Assembly: GCF_001625305.1 (NCBI RefSeq)
Contig: NW_017803157.1
Location: 1,543,376 to 1,607,375, forward strand
Source of the DNA: Branchiostoma belcheri
Taxonomy: Eukaryota > Chordata > Leptocardii > Amphioxiformes > Branchiostomatidae
DNA length: 64,000 nt
Reading direction: 5' to 3'
This document shows, in pieces, positions 1-12,900 of the stretch. The translations under genes were made by a program, and so were the position numbers. How positions within the stretch are numbered: the stretch's first letter is position 1; the number at the start of each line of letters is the position of its first letter. Under the pieces are notes generated by a model. The model saw nothing but the letters and a program-made list of their open reading frames with translations, was not told the DNA's origin and did not search any database.

Positions 1-240
1 AAAAATTAGATTCTGGGCAAAGCCAGGAACATACTAATGCAGTATCGTAATTCAATCGCAAGATATCAAAACATTAAGTTCAGCTGCAGTACCAAGGGAA
101 GCCACTAGGGGCCCAAAATCTCATCACATCTAGTTTACGTCACACCCTACCAACACACCATGCATGAAACCAATCCATCCAGCCGTTCTTGAGTTATCTT
201 GTTGACAAAATCTTATTCCCTAGTGAATGCATTCGAAGAA
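1..240. repeat. Truncated copy of the TA-flanked element family
   Basis: Shares the core (GCTGCAGTACCAAGGGAAGC, then CACCCTACCAACACACCA and CAAGATAACTCAAGAAC on the other strand) with the complete element at 42737-43507, in opposite orientation. Cut by the window edge. Confidence 0.75.
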
Positions 241-344
241 TTTTTAGCACATTTCCAACTCAATCACAATACTATACCAACGGCTCTGCCCCTTAGGCGT
301 CGCCAAAAATAAATGATTAATACAGCCAGTATTCAACTCCTGTG

Positions 345-775
345 TCAGAAGCGTCTTACTCTACGCTTCTGAGACATGGCCTGTGACAGCAGAAGACATG
401 AAGAGACTGGCACGGAGCGACAGGGCTAACTGAACAGCTACGTATGTGGCTTGGAGTCCGTAACATACAGGACACAGTCAGGTACAACAGACTTAGATGG
501 TATGGCCACCTCCAGAGAATGGACAGGAAAAAATGGCCGAAGAGGATCCTCACACTGGATGTGGAGGGTCCAAACCCCCGTGGCCGCCCTAGAAGGAAAT
601 GGTACGACAACATACGGGAGGACCTCCACCACCTGAACTTAGATAAAATCAACCCACAGGACAGAGACAAGTGGCGTGCTGCCATCAAGCCCTAGTTGTA
701 CTGTGCAAGCACGTCTAACCCTCGGAAGACGGGGAACAACAGACGATAAACCGGACAGTGAGTGAGTGAGTGAGT
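345..775 (+). mobile_element. LINE fragment: C-terminal end of non-LTR retrotransposon ORF2 with (GTGA)n tail
   Basis: An ORF at 444-695 reads NRLRWYGHLQRMDRKKWPKR, then GRPRRKWYDNIREDL and [11 protein letters not shown], typical of LINE ORF2 C-termini. Upstream YASETWPVTAEDMKRLARSD is in another frame, so the copy is frameshifted. It ends in a (GTGA)n tail at about 752-773, only ~12 bp from the exon 28 donor. A second copy lies at 16363-16580. Confidence 0.85.
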
Positions 776-786
776 ATGTTACTTAC

Positions 787-901
787 AAGGCTGCTGAGTG
801 GGAGGTGGTTCACACTTATAAGAGAGTTCCCTGAGTTTGTCCTCATCATCAATGATGGTGAGGTCGGCCAGGTATTGCTTCACCCGGCGAGCCATCATAG
901 C
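787..901 (-). CDS. PDZ-GEF exon 28 (C-terminal tail, last found in window)
   Basis: Phase 0 entry after TTGTTGCAG, phase 1 exit at [30 protein letters not shown] then [13 protein letters not shown] matches vertebrate [20 protein letters not shown] and LSLQCEPATNTLP. The rest of the tail (in vertebrates with PPxY motifs and a C-terminal PDZ ligand) would be left of position 1. Confidence 0.93.
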
Positions 902-3900
902 CTGCAACAACATAATAATCAACATGTCAGTTCTTCTGTGCTGGTACAACAAAAATGTAGTAATCATAGTACAATGAATGGAATTATGGGTACAGAAGGA
1001 TCAGATTTTCAATGACCACTGTCCTGCTGGCATTTTTTACACAATATTTTGAATTTAAAAAATTTTCATGTCGTAATCTGGTCATAAACCTGAATTTTGC
1101 CCTGCGGTGGCGTAGTTACTTCCACATTCGTTGCATTTCACTGCTGTGTGATGCGTTGCACAAGAAATATCCCCAAATCATACATAATTTTATACATAAC
1201 GCTATATAGATGGTACTGCATGTGTAACCCACATATATATATATATATGGGCTCCACAGGACAACATGATGTTCTGTACCTCCTCGAAAACCTTTTTCGG
1301 GTTGGGCATGGTGGACGCTCGTCTGTCCTTCCACCTCCTGCCCATGGTGGAGATGTCGAACCTTGACCCCGTCATGGCTCCCAGCATGCCTGTGGACTGA
1401 CGGTTGTTGGAGGTCGTGACCCCGCTGCTGCTCGAGCTACTCTCGTACATCGAGGCTTGGTCCTGAAGCAAGGAGAGACGATTATAACAACTTTAAAAGA
1501 CAAAACGACAAGGTTGATATAGATTTCTGCAAAAGGAGAACACCACCAGTCTTTTTTTTTGTTTTCCATCACCAGTAAACTAATCTCCAAGCAGATCCCT
1601 TTTGGTGGCGAGACAGTATCCATTAGCCAGAGGAGTTTGCACGGCCACCGGTGGCTAATTGACACTGTTTTACTTTTCTTGACAATGGATACTGCCTTGC
1701 CACTGTATGATCTGCTTGGAGGTTACCAGTAAACTGCCTTTAGATGCAAGACACCAGTTTTGTTCGTTAAGAATAAGCTGCATAAGACCAGAAAGTTTGA
1801 TACCCTCACACCGGGAAGGAGCCCTGGTCTTTTCGATAAGTGTGGTAAGATCTTTAACGTGCTTGAGGTGTGGCTCTCCTCAAACACGGGACCTTCTGCT
1901 TTACGTCCCATCCGAGAGGACGTCCCTAGCCAAGGCTAGGTACTCATTTTCACCTGAGTCGAGTGAGGAAATAGGTGCAAAGTGCCTTTCCCAAGGACAC
2001 AACATTGGAGTCGATAGGGATTCGAACCCAGAATCTTCAGATTCTAAGTCAACATCTCTAAGCACAATCTTAACCACCTTGCCACCCACAAGTTGTACAA
2101 TGAAGAAATGGCCATGCAGACAGGATAAAGTGCTTCCTATACACCGCACAGTGGCTACAGAGAGAGATACATGCATAATAGAACAGGGACAAGACTTCAG
2201 TCACAGTCAGTAGCTCTTCTTACAAACTGTAACTTCACAACGCGCAGGAGCTGTTTGAAAATATGTACGACTATCAAAATGTTTCTAAATTGTATATATC
2301 TACCAGTATTTCCCTATAGACTTATGACAATTTTCTTCAACAATCTAAAATGAAATAAGAAAAGCTCCTGAAATGTTGTGAGTCAACGCGACATTGGCTA
2401 TACAACCAGTGTACATGTACATGTATGTGCCTGCCAGGGTAATATTACTGGTGACATGATTTCTAGATTTCTGGACAGGAATACTTCAGTCGGCTATAGT
2501 AGCTTTTATAGTGATTATATGTGTTTATGGTTCACACTGAGGAAGTTTGTTTCCTTTTGTGTTAAAATCAAAGATAATCCTTTTTAATTACAAATACCTG
2601 AATTACTGAAAACCTACATGTTTAAGGCATCCAATACAATTTCTGGGTGGCAAAACAAAAAAATATTTTGGATAAGAAAATCTGTCTGATATTGACATTT
2701 ATTTTTTGCCATTCTTGGCAAATTATTGTCACCATTTTCTACTTGGAGCATTTGACAAAAAAGCTATATGAAGTGTCTCTTTATTTTATGCTACCAGCCT
2801 GCGATACAATTTTGATACCGTTTTTGCATAAGTGACAACGGATTTTTACATCTGGGATAGGATTGATTCAACTTACTACATGTACATTAAAACAACAACA
2901 AGTCTTGTCTCCCTGAAATTGCACTATTGGATGCCTCTAAGTTCTCTATCTAATAGTTTCAGTTTTTACTCTGACAGGCACACTAGTGGAGGTTACACCC
3001 AGTGCAGTGTGAGAGACAGTCACAAGGCCACCAGTGACGACTACCACCTAACATTGAGTCACCGTCTACGAAGTCTTGTCATCATCACCTGTGAGCTCAC
3101 CACTGGTATAAGGGGAGCCATCATGGAGGCCCATGACGTCGATACAAGCGCACCCTTTGCTGTAGAACCCCCTCCGGCCATAAACTAGCAGAAACATCAT
3201 CGAAACATAAAAACTCAGGAGGGGTGCAACTTTGGTCATGCATCTTGTCTGAACGTACTGATCACTACATGTACATAAACCACTGTGCTTAGATAATGAG
3301 ATATATGTAAGAAAACAGGCTCTAGGGTACAACTTTAGACTTAACTATAGCAGTGAAGCAACTTAACATTTCCACCAGATTATACAGCCTATTTTACTTA
3401 CTACTATACTAAGTACATAATGAAGAATTTTGAGTCAAATTTGAGGAGATACGTACATATGGAACAGAACACATCCTTTGAATGTGTCTGACTTCTTTTG
3501 CCACCATCCGTAACTTCTCGAAGTTGATCTGGAAAAAAAGAGATAAGAAAACAAGTTAAAATCATGAAAGTTTGCTCATGATAATACAATGAATGCCACA
3601 CAAATTTTATCAATTACTTCTTGTTTTGAGAACCAACAAATCAAATTGGTGTGGCCTAATAATGCCACCAAATTGAATAGTCCAAGTTCTTTATTCACAA
3701 CAATTTGTTTCACAAATTGGGCCAACATTTCAATGACCGTCTGTCATCTTCATTAGGACTAAATGATGAAACAAAAAGTCAGCTTATGTAAACCAGATGG
3801 TTGTGAATAAAGGACTTTGCTACTAGTATTCAATCATTAACTAACCTAATGAAATTACTCATAGATGAAAGCCAAGTTTGTGGTAAGGCCACACCAAGTA

Positions 3901-6900
3901 AATTTTATGGATGACGTCCTTTGGAGACCCTAAATCTAATGCGAGAGGGCGAAAAAAAACAAGAAGGGCCCTAAAAAACAACATGCCTAGATTAGAAACA
4001 TACTAAGAGACGACAAATGTTAGGACACAAATTGAATGAGGTGACACAGTGTAACAAGCAAGAAGTCTTTTATTCATCATCAAAACAGCAATAAATCAGG
4101 TGGAACAGCAGTTGCCGTCCTGTCCTGTTTTCGCGTTACAGGTTTCACGTCAAATCTGACGATTTGCGGCACTGTCGTGACTCTTTGGTCATAGTTACAG
4201 GAATTGGAATTTCTTGTTTTTTTTTTTGTTTTTTCAATGCGCGCGCGGACGTCATCCATAAAATTTACTTGGTGTGGCCTAACACAACTTTCTTGTAAAG
4301 AGTCAGGTTGTACTCACCAGTCCATCTACTTTAGAGTCGTTGCCGAGGTGGATGAAGGTGAGATCTTTCTTGATGATGGGGAAGAGAGGAATGACCGGAG
4401 GATGAGCTGCTTCACTGTTCAACAGGTTTCTGTACTTGGACATGTTTCTTGAAGGATTTATTACATCTTCTAGATCCTGAAAAGGTAAAAAAAACAGCTA
4501 TGTTTAATAGGGGTATTATGTAACATTTTTGCAGCAAAAATTGACGTGATGTTTTAGTTGAAAATAATATTTGTGTGATGAAAAATGTCCAGACTATGCA
4601 TGTTGTTGTACAAAATGACTACTAAACTGGTGGAAGTACGAGCTACTATGTACCTTATAAGAACAAGAAATAGCCATGCCTTCAAGTACCTGTTATCAAC
4701 CAAGGATTGAGGTGTTCAAAAACTCATTCCTTGCTCTAACTATCGCAGAGTGGAACTTGCTGCCACCAAGTACAGTAGGGGCATCATCACTAGATACAAA
4801 ATGTAGCTTTAAACAATATTTATTTAAAGGTTAGGTGTAGAGAGGCGTTCAGTGTAATGTAGCTAGAATAGCCTGGCAGAATTGTAAGACGTACCTGAAA
4901 CATTTTCTCATACTTGCTGGGCAGTTTGTCCCAGGTAGACTTTAGTCTGGCGACAGACCCGTGTCCAAGTCCACTGATGATGGCAAACATGGAGTTAAAG
5001 TTCTTAGACTCCTTACAGTATCCTGGAATAAAGGAAATAATGGGTAAAAATATGTCAGTGAAGGTTAGACATCCAGGTCATAATATATGCCAATAAACAG
5101 TTTACTTGAATCATATCCAGTTGCTTCATCATCATCATCATCGTTCATCCTTCGAAGAGGTGGAGCATACAAAGTTTGATCTCCAGAACTGCTTGTCGTT
5201 CATTGCTGAAATAAGTTCCAGGCCCTCCAAGCCTGTTTCAGTTGATATAAGTTTCTTAAGTGGGAATTCAAACTTGTATTCCCACTCCTTGTGTCCCTGT
5301 CCTTGGTGCTGAATGATACTCTGAACAGTTTTTAGTATTAACTATGATCTATACTTCCCACATTCTGAGTGGTGCAGGCATGAAGACAAAAGTATTTCAA
5401 GCCCTGACTTGGTTATGAAAACAAACACCCACTCTGTGTGTCCCTGTCCTTGGTGCTGAATGATACTTACTTGCAATTTTGATGAACTGTTTGATGGTCT
5501 TCATCCTTTTCCACAGGTTCTCCTGACTGCAGACCTCGGTGATCACCCAGAACATCTCCTGGTTCACCAGCTAAAGAAAGGACATGTTTAAGTTAACAGA
5601 CTATGTCTGCCATGAGTATACACTAGTATCAGAACAACAATGAGAACAATATCTTACAATCTTACAATTGTTTCAGTTGGGAATGAATAATTTGTCTCTC
5701 TCGGTAACTTGTGCTTGCATGATGCTGGAAGTGTGTTTAGGAGAGCACATTCGGCGGTGTGTACTCTGGGTGTACCGGAAGAAGGCTAAGCTCATCTATT
5801 TATTGACCATCTGAAAAGTCCTCTCTTATTCCAGCTAGTGTGATGATATTCGTGTCTCCTCTCCTCCAAAAACATGCTAATTCCGCCATTTTTTCTAACT
5901 ATAAACTTTCACATCTGTTTAGGTCAATGCGTACGCATAATAATGCCATACAGAGCCAAATTTGTAACCAATGAAGGAATACATAAACGTATTTTAAGAA
6001 AGGTTACCTCTGAAAAGGTCTCCAGGTTGACTGTGCCCCTTTTACTGTCCAGCTTGAACAAATCCTCCACATACTCAGTCACATCTATTGAAGCATAAAC
6101 CTGTAATTGAGGAAATGATCAAAGTCAGCAAAAGAAAAAAACATACTCAACAGTTTTACAGCAGGTAGGCAGTCAGCAACCATCAATTCTAGTTTTCTTT
6201 TTCTAAAAAGGGAATTTATAAATTCATGGTCAATGAGTCATGTCTCTACCTATCCATTTTATCGTCTGTTGTTCCCTGTAACCAAGGGTTAGACATGTTT
6301 GCACTCTGATGCTGGGGCTTGATGGTAGCTTGCCAGTTGCCTCTATCCTGTGGTTCTAGGGCACAGCAAATGTCAATCATCAACTTATCAATTTTGTAAA
6401 AAATGAATATGTCTTACCTGGAAGTCTCTTAGCGTGACTTGTGTGGCGACTTCAGCACTTTTCAGCTGTAAGAACGTCACCTGGCTGTCTCGTAACAACT
6501 CCTGAAACAGTTAAGTTCATGCATGAAACCTTCTGTTTCTTATGTTTAGCTTTTCAGAAGAAAAAAAAACTATTTTAGCTCCATTTCTTCTTCTTCCTTT
6601 TCTTCTTCTTTCATTCCAAACAAATTAAGTCAATGACGTGGACCATACTTCTGTCACCATGGTAACTGGTACTGTAGCAGACACCCTGTGGTGTTGGATT
6701 ACATTATGTAGCAAGTGGCAGGACTAGAGCTGAATGTGTTTGAGTAAGAATTAACTAAACTGAAGCTAAACCAAATTGAAGGTTAACATTATGCAATTAT
6801 TGTTTTACCAAGACCAGAAAGCTTACGTCCCAAATTTAGGATATTAACACAGGATCTCAGCATGTATGTACACGTAAAACTTGCAGAAAAGCAATTCTAT

Positions 6901-9900
6901 ATCACTGCAGAGACAAATAAATGTGGGAGAACTAATAATTGAAAGCCTTACCACTGCTGTTTCATCTGGCACTAGTGTTTCGGTGGTCATGTTGTCTTTG
7001 AGGTAATATCTGTGAAAACAGAAAAGGCATTTAAAACACAAGCTTCAAAATTACATTCCTCATGACTAGTTAGGCAAAAAAATATTTTCTTACTGTAATG
7101 TAAATTTAATAGTTAGGCAAAGTTGTGCCACAACCATTTCCCATTTGATTATATATATTAATGTGCTGTCAATACACACTGCCATAAATGGCATTGCTCA
7201 CTTTAGTAAAGCTGACCACAAAAAGGCGAGGTATTGCCAAATGCTCCGGGGAATTCCACAAGAAAATGTCTTTAATGGATTGTAACAAAGAGGTCCGATT
7301 TACGCCATTCTTCCAGGCTACGCTCAGAAGCACATCCATGGCAGTTTGAGGTCACTAGCCTTTATAATGCTTTTATAGCCAGTTAGTACATGTACATGTA
7401 TGCTTGGAGTCGTTCAATGCAATTTTAGGGCGGCAAAACTGGATTTTCAATTTCAAAAAGTCAATTTACTGGTCATTCTTTTAATGTAGCTCACTTTTTG
7501 GTCAAAAACAGTGGACGATTGAAGCTCTTTAGTGAGCTATAACTGGATCGTGATCACTTTCCTATTCCCTGCATTAAGTTGAGTCAACCCAAACCCATAG
7601 CCTACTGATATCTGTGAGGCAAAAATACAACGTCACTGACAGAAAACAGTGGGCTTGATTTGCATTGTACGCTAGTTGTATGATGTCCATAGTGTCTGTT
7701 TTTTCTGTTATGACCAGTGGAAGATTTAAGCTCATTAGTGAGATAAAACTGGATTGACATCACTTTCCTTTTCTGTTTTTGAGGTTTATGGAGCTTTCAT
7801 CAGTCATTTCTTCCATTCACTGATGATTCAGGTTAATTCTGTCACACAAGTTAGGGCCATTTCAAATGCTTCAGGTACGAAATGGGATTCGAACCAAGCT
7901 TTTAGGTAGGATTTTTTTTGAGGGGGTCCTTTTTTATTTTGCTGCCATGTCAGTGCGCGCCGTAGGCGCGCGGCGAGCGCCGCAGGCGCGAGGGGCGAGC
8001 GCCGCAGGCGCGAGCATTGTAGGGGGTCCGGGGGCATTCCCCCCCGGAAAATTTAAATTCTTAACTCTCTGAAACGCTATTTCCTGCATTTTCAGGTACA
8101 AAATCTATGTTCTTCAGGTAATATATTTTTGTGTGTCTGCTGCAATATTTTTGCCTAATTGATGTATATCTGTGTTTAGTCCACAACCACACATCTGCAG
8201 ATCATACCAAAGAACATACTTAAAGAACAACTTGATATCAAACCAATGCAGAAGACATTCAAGCCTGAACTTCCAGATACATCTTCCATATGTTTATATT
8301 TCTGTTTTAACAATATGGTTTGTTTTTACAAAAATAATACTTAAAGAACAACTTGATATCAAACCAATGCAGAAGACATTCAAGCCTGAACTTACAGATA
8401 CATCTTCCATATGTTTATATTTCTGTTTAACAATATGGTTTGTTTTTACAAAAATAATACTTAAAGAACAACTTGATATCAAACCAATGCAGAAGACATT
8501 CAAGCCTGAACTTACAGATACATCTTCCATATGTTTATATTTCTGTTTAACAATATGGTTTGTTTTTACAAAAATAATACTTAAAGAACAACTTGATATC
8601 AAACCAATGCAGAAGACATTCAAGCCTGAACTTACAAATACATCTTCCATATGTTTATATTTCTGTTTAACAATATGGTTTGTTTTTACAAAAATAATAC
8701 TTAAAGAACAACTTGATATCAAACCAATGCAGAAGACATTCAAGCCTGAACTTACAGATACATCTTCCATATGTTTATATTTCTGTTTAACAATATGGTT
8801 TGTTTTTACAAAAATAATACTTAAAGAACAACTTGATATCAAACCAATGCAGAAGTACATTCAAGCCTGAACTTACAGATACATCTTCCATATGTTTATA
8901 TTTCTGTTTAACAATATGGTTTGTTTTTACAAAAATAATACTTAAAGAACAACTTGATATCAAACCAATGCAGAAGACATTCAAGCCTGAACTTACAGAT
9001 ACATCTTCCATATGTTTATATTATATGTATATGGTTTGTTCTAACAAAAAAATGCATCTTTTTGTATGTACTATCTTTGACAAGTAGTGAAGACCAGTAA
9101 TGAAGACAACAGACAAGTAGTCAAGATTGTTCAGTCACTTATTAAGCTGTATGTTCTAACATGTAAACCTAGTTATACAGCTTTAAAACTAAGTTCAAGT
9201 ACACTTGAAAACAAGACTAGTTCTGTACACTTCAGCACACTGAAGGTAAACTGTACAGATTACTACAGAACTATCATGTAATCTAACCCTACTTGTTACA
9301 AGTTCTTTCTTTGATATAAAGTGTTACATGATGTAACACTTTATATCAAAGAAAGAACTTGTAACAAGTAGGGTTAGGTTACATGCTAATGCTAATACAA
9401 GTTAATACAACACTACCACTAGTGTACTACTGTCCACTGACAGTGTCCAATTCTAAAACTAAAGGCGCCTGGGGCCTCCAGGTAGATGTCCCTGGCTCCC
9501 ACAAAGTCAAACTGTGCCATGGGAATCTTCGCATAACTGAGCCGGATCAGCCTGTCCAGCTGGTCGATGCCGAGGAGAGCGCGTGTTTTGGTCTTGATCC
9601 TGTTCTGACAGGAAAACACGCGCTCTGCCTCGGCATTACTGACAAGCACCACCAAGCAACAAGACATGAGCTTGAACACTTCTGGAAAAATACATAGAGA
9701 ACAAAATGAACACAAAGCTACTATCACATAATTCACATTCTAATAGAAAGTTTACAGTATTAACAGATCGACCAAGTTGTCATTTTCACTGACCTCCAAA
9801 GATCTCTCTGTTTCCAGCGTTGTCCCCTGCAAACATCTTAGTGAGTAGTTCAGTTGGACGGTAGTGATGAAAGTATGGCAATCCGTTGTCATCCATCCGC

Positions 9901-12900
9901 TCCTCCCCTCTGAAACGGACAGCTACCGCCTGCTTAAAGGCCCCAAACTGGCCTTCACAGATATAGCGGTCAATGTATGCAGCGCATACATTGCCGTCTC
10001 TGGTCTGCTTGGCCTCAGCGTAGTGGTTGAGAAGGGTATTGAGGTCTTCCCTCCCCCAATATGCCAAGGCCACGTTGTTCTGAACTGGATTATCTGGATA
10101 GGATGCTGGTTCAAAAACCTGCAAGAAGCAAACGGCAGTGCCAGTTAGCGAGGCTTAAGTAACTAATTCCAGACTGTAAATTTCACACAATGTAGAAATA
10201 AACATTTGTTGCATGGTAACTTGCTATGAACTGAATTTGTATGGGTATTTTTCAGATTTTTACCTTCATAGCATCCAGGAGGTCTACTTGGGGGAACCTC
10301 GCTCGCAGATTTTCCAGAAGGCGGTCCAGGAGCTGGCCCTTGACAGCATCCAGGGTCTGCACTGGATCCTGTACACCACGGCCTGCCCGCATGATGATGG
10401 CCACTTCCTTGTAGTGGCCATTCTCCTGAACACTGGTTTTGAACCGTTCTAGCTTAGGGCCATCTACCTCCCTCATGGTCTCGAGGCAGGAAAAGCACTC
10501 TGTGAGCTGAAATGTGAAATAAAAGCACACAGTCAGATTTTCTTCTATTTTTAGCATTAGTATTAACTCATGAAATAAATCTTGTTCTTGTCTATTAATC
10601 TTATTCTTATTTATTCTTGTCTATTATTCTTATCTATTCTTTTTACCTGTGCTCTGAGTGCTGAAAAGGTCAGGTCTCTGTACTGAAATATCCGGGATAA
10701 GTGATTCGTGGCATCCAGCACATCCGCCAGAAGGTGGAGCAAAGCCATAGGGAGAAAGCTTGTCAGCTGCTGGTTGATCCCAATGGCGCTGGGGTCACCT
10801 GCTGCCGCCTGCTCCTCCGTGTGCAGGGCCAGGGTCCTGTAGTTCTGCAAGACGCTCTTGACTGCCTCGCCCATACTCAGCCACCGGATTTCATAGGAGT
10901 GTTTGAGCTTCAGGTAGTCCTCTCCTAGGACGTCCACCTGATAACAAAACATGGAATTTGATAAACTTTGATAGTTTAGGTACTGCATATAGAAATATCC
11001 TTTTTATTTTGTTTTTGGAATTAAATATTCATTCAATTGTGTCATATCTTACCAGAGCCTTGAACTCTGCAAGCCTGTTGGGTGACATCATAATGTAATT
11101 GTATATGCTGTCAACCAGCAGGCTGGTGATCTTGATGTGTTGGACGTTCTTTGCAGCTTGTGACACTGCCAGATGGAGCCGGTGGCACACGCAGTGGACA
11201 GCCACTGCGAAGGGGTTGTCCCGGTGAAGCAGGCCCGTGACGCCATTGATGTCGCTGGACATCACTGCCGCTCCATCCATCCCAAGTCCCAGTACCTAGT
11301 CAGCACAAACATGCAACATAATGTTCAAAATCAATGCACAGCCATTCATTGAAGACATACTAAACAATGCTACCAAAAATGTTTTGTTTTTCTTAGTTGG
11401 TGGACAAATTTTCTTACATAGACTCACTTTTCTTAGCGGAATGTTGTAGTGTTGGAGGACGTCCAGCGTTGTTTGGTAAATGGTGACTGCTTTGCCGTCA
11501 TTCACCTTTGCACACCTCAAGAATGTCGTGACCAGCTCTCCTGTGTGCACACGTATGTAACGAATTACAAGAACAACGTGTTTCTCTTGGCTCCTGTCGG
11601 TAGACTCATCTATGCCGATCGCAATGAAGGGGCTTGCGTGGATCTCCCTGGTGACTCTCCGTTCCACCACTTCGTTGAGGGACCTGACCAGGTTGTTGAA
11701 GGTGGTGGGGCTGGTGTGTGTGGCATTGCGGCCAGCATTCAGATCAATCACGGCAGCCACGCCCTGCTGCCTCTGCAGCTCCAGAAGACTTCAGAAAAAA
11801 AAAAAACAGTCAGTCACAGATCTCGAATCGAGAGGCAGACCATGCAACCAGAAGATCGTGTTACATCTTCATTTGACAAAAAAACTGTCATTAATTTTAA
11901 AAAAGGTACCTACTCGTATTTTCTATTGGCCACCTCCTCTGTTACTATCCAGTAAGCTGTCTGCAGCGCAGCCTCCACAGCATTGTTCCTCTTGCGCTCG
12001 GATGTCTTCAGGCCTCTGATCACAGGTGGCTGATTGGCGTCCCTAGCAGCCACTGATGCCTTGTGGGCAGGTGTGGGCAAGTGTCTTTTTATTGTCGACC
12101 TCCTAAACAAGAAATATGACAAAATGATAAATGAAATAAGTCAATACAAGCAGCTGAAGCCTGAAGGCTGAAGGTAAGTGAAAAGAGTGAAAAAAACATG
12201 AAATAGTTTAAAAGAGTCAAGTTCAGTTACAACTTGAAATACATGTTTTATTAAGTATTGCACGGTTTGCACCTGAAATTCCTGGTCCCTGTAGCCCATA
12301 CGGTGTTCCGCCTCTGCTCCTTACACCACTTGCACCACATTGAGTCGCCATCATATACCAACCACTCCTTGTACTTGTCGTTGGACAGCCATTTCTCAGA
12401 GAACTTCTTCTTAGTTGTCTTAGTTTTCCTCTTTGCCTTCTTCTTTCTCTTCTTTCTTGGAGGAGCCGCTTCACTCCTATCACTCTCTGATGAAGAGGTG
12501 TCAGAGTCAGACTCAGATGTAGATCTGGACTCCTGGTCAGCCGTGGTAGGCTCTGCTTCAGGGTCAGGGCCTGGGGACTCCTGGTCAGCCGTGGCAGGGC
12601 CTGGGGACTCCTGGTTAGCCGTGGTAGGCTCTGCTTCAGGGTCAGGGCCTGGGGACTCCTGGTCAGCCGTGGCAGGGCGTGGGGACTCCTGGTCAGCCGT
12701 GGTAGGCTCTGCTTCATCAGGGCCTGGGGACTCCTGGTCAGCCGTGGTAGTAAAATAGTGTTAGACTTGGGTAACCAAAATAAGACCTTGTTGACATCAC
12801 ACTTCAAAGCAGGACTTAAGAAGTCAGGTGACAAGCCTCTGAAAAAAGCTCTAAATGAGAAACAAAGTCTTTGTGTTGGATCAAAAGATTTAAGTTGAAA

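Larger units (their letters stand above)
5571..6951. other. Short introns around exons 21-22
   Basis: The intron segments 5571-6007, 6101-6417 and 6502-6951 show only AT-rich unique sequence. I see no other gene or repeat. Confidence 0.6.

Noticed and set aside
2020..2060. tRNA-like GATTCGAACCC box
   Set aside because: Only a B-box-like word within a dispersed repeat; no cloverleaf could be drawn.
1707..2213. 168-codon plus-strand ORF
   Set aside because: Covers an interspersed LINE/SINE-like repeat; no protein motif.
8172..8870. 232-codon plus-strand ORF and 188-codon minus-strand ORF over the same DNA
   Set aside because: Both come from a 120-bp tandem repeat whose period is a multiple of three; no protein-like features.
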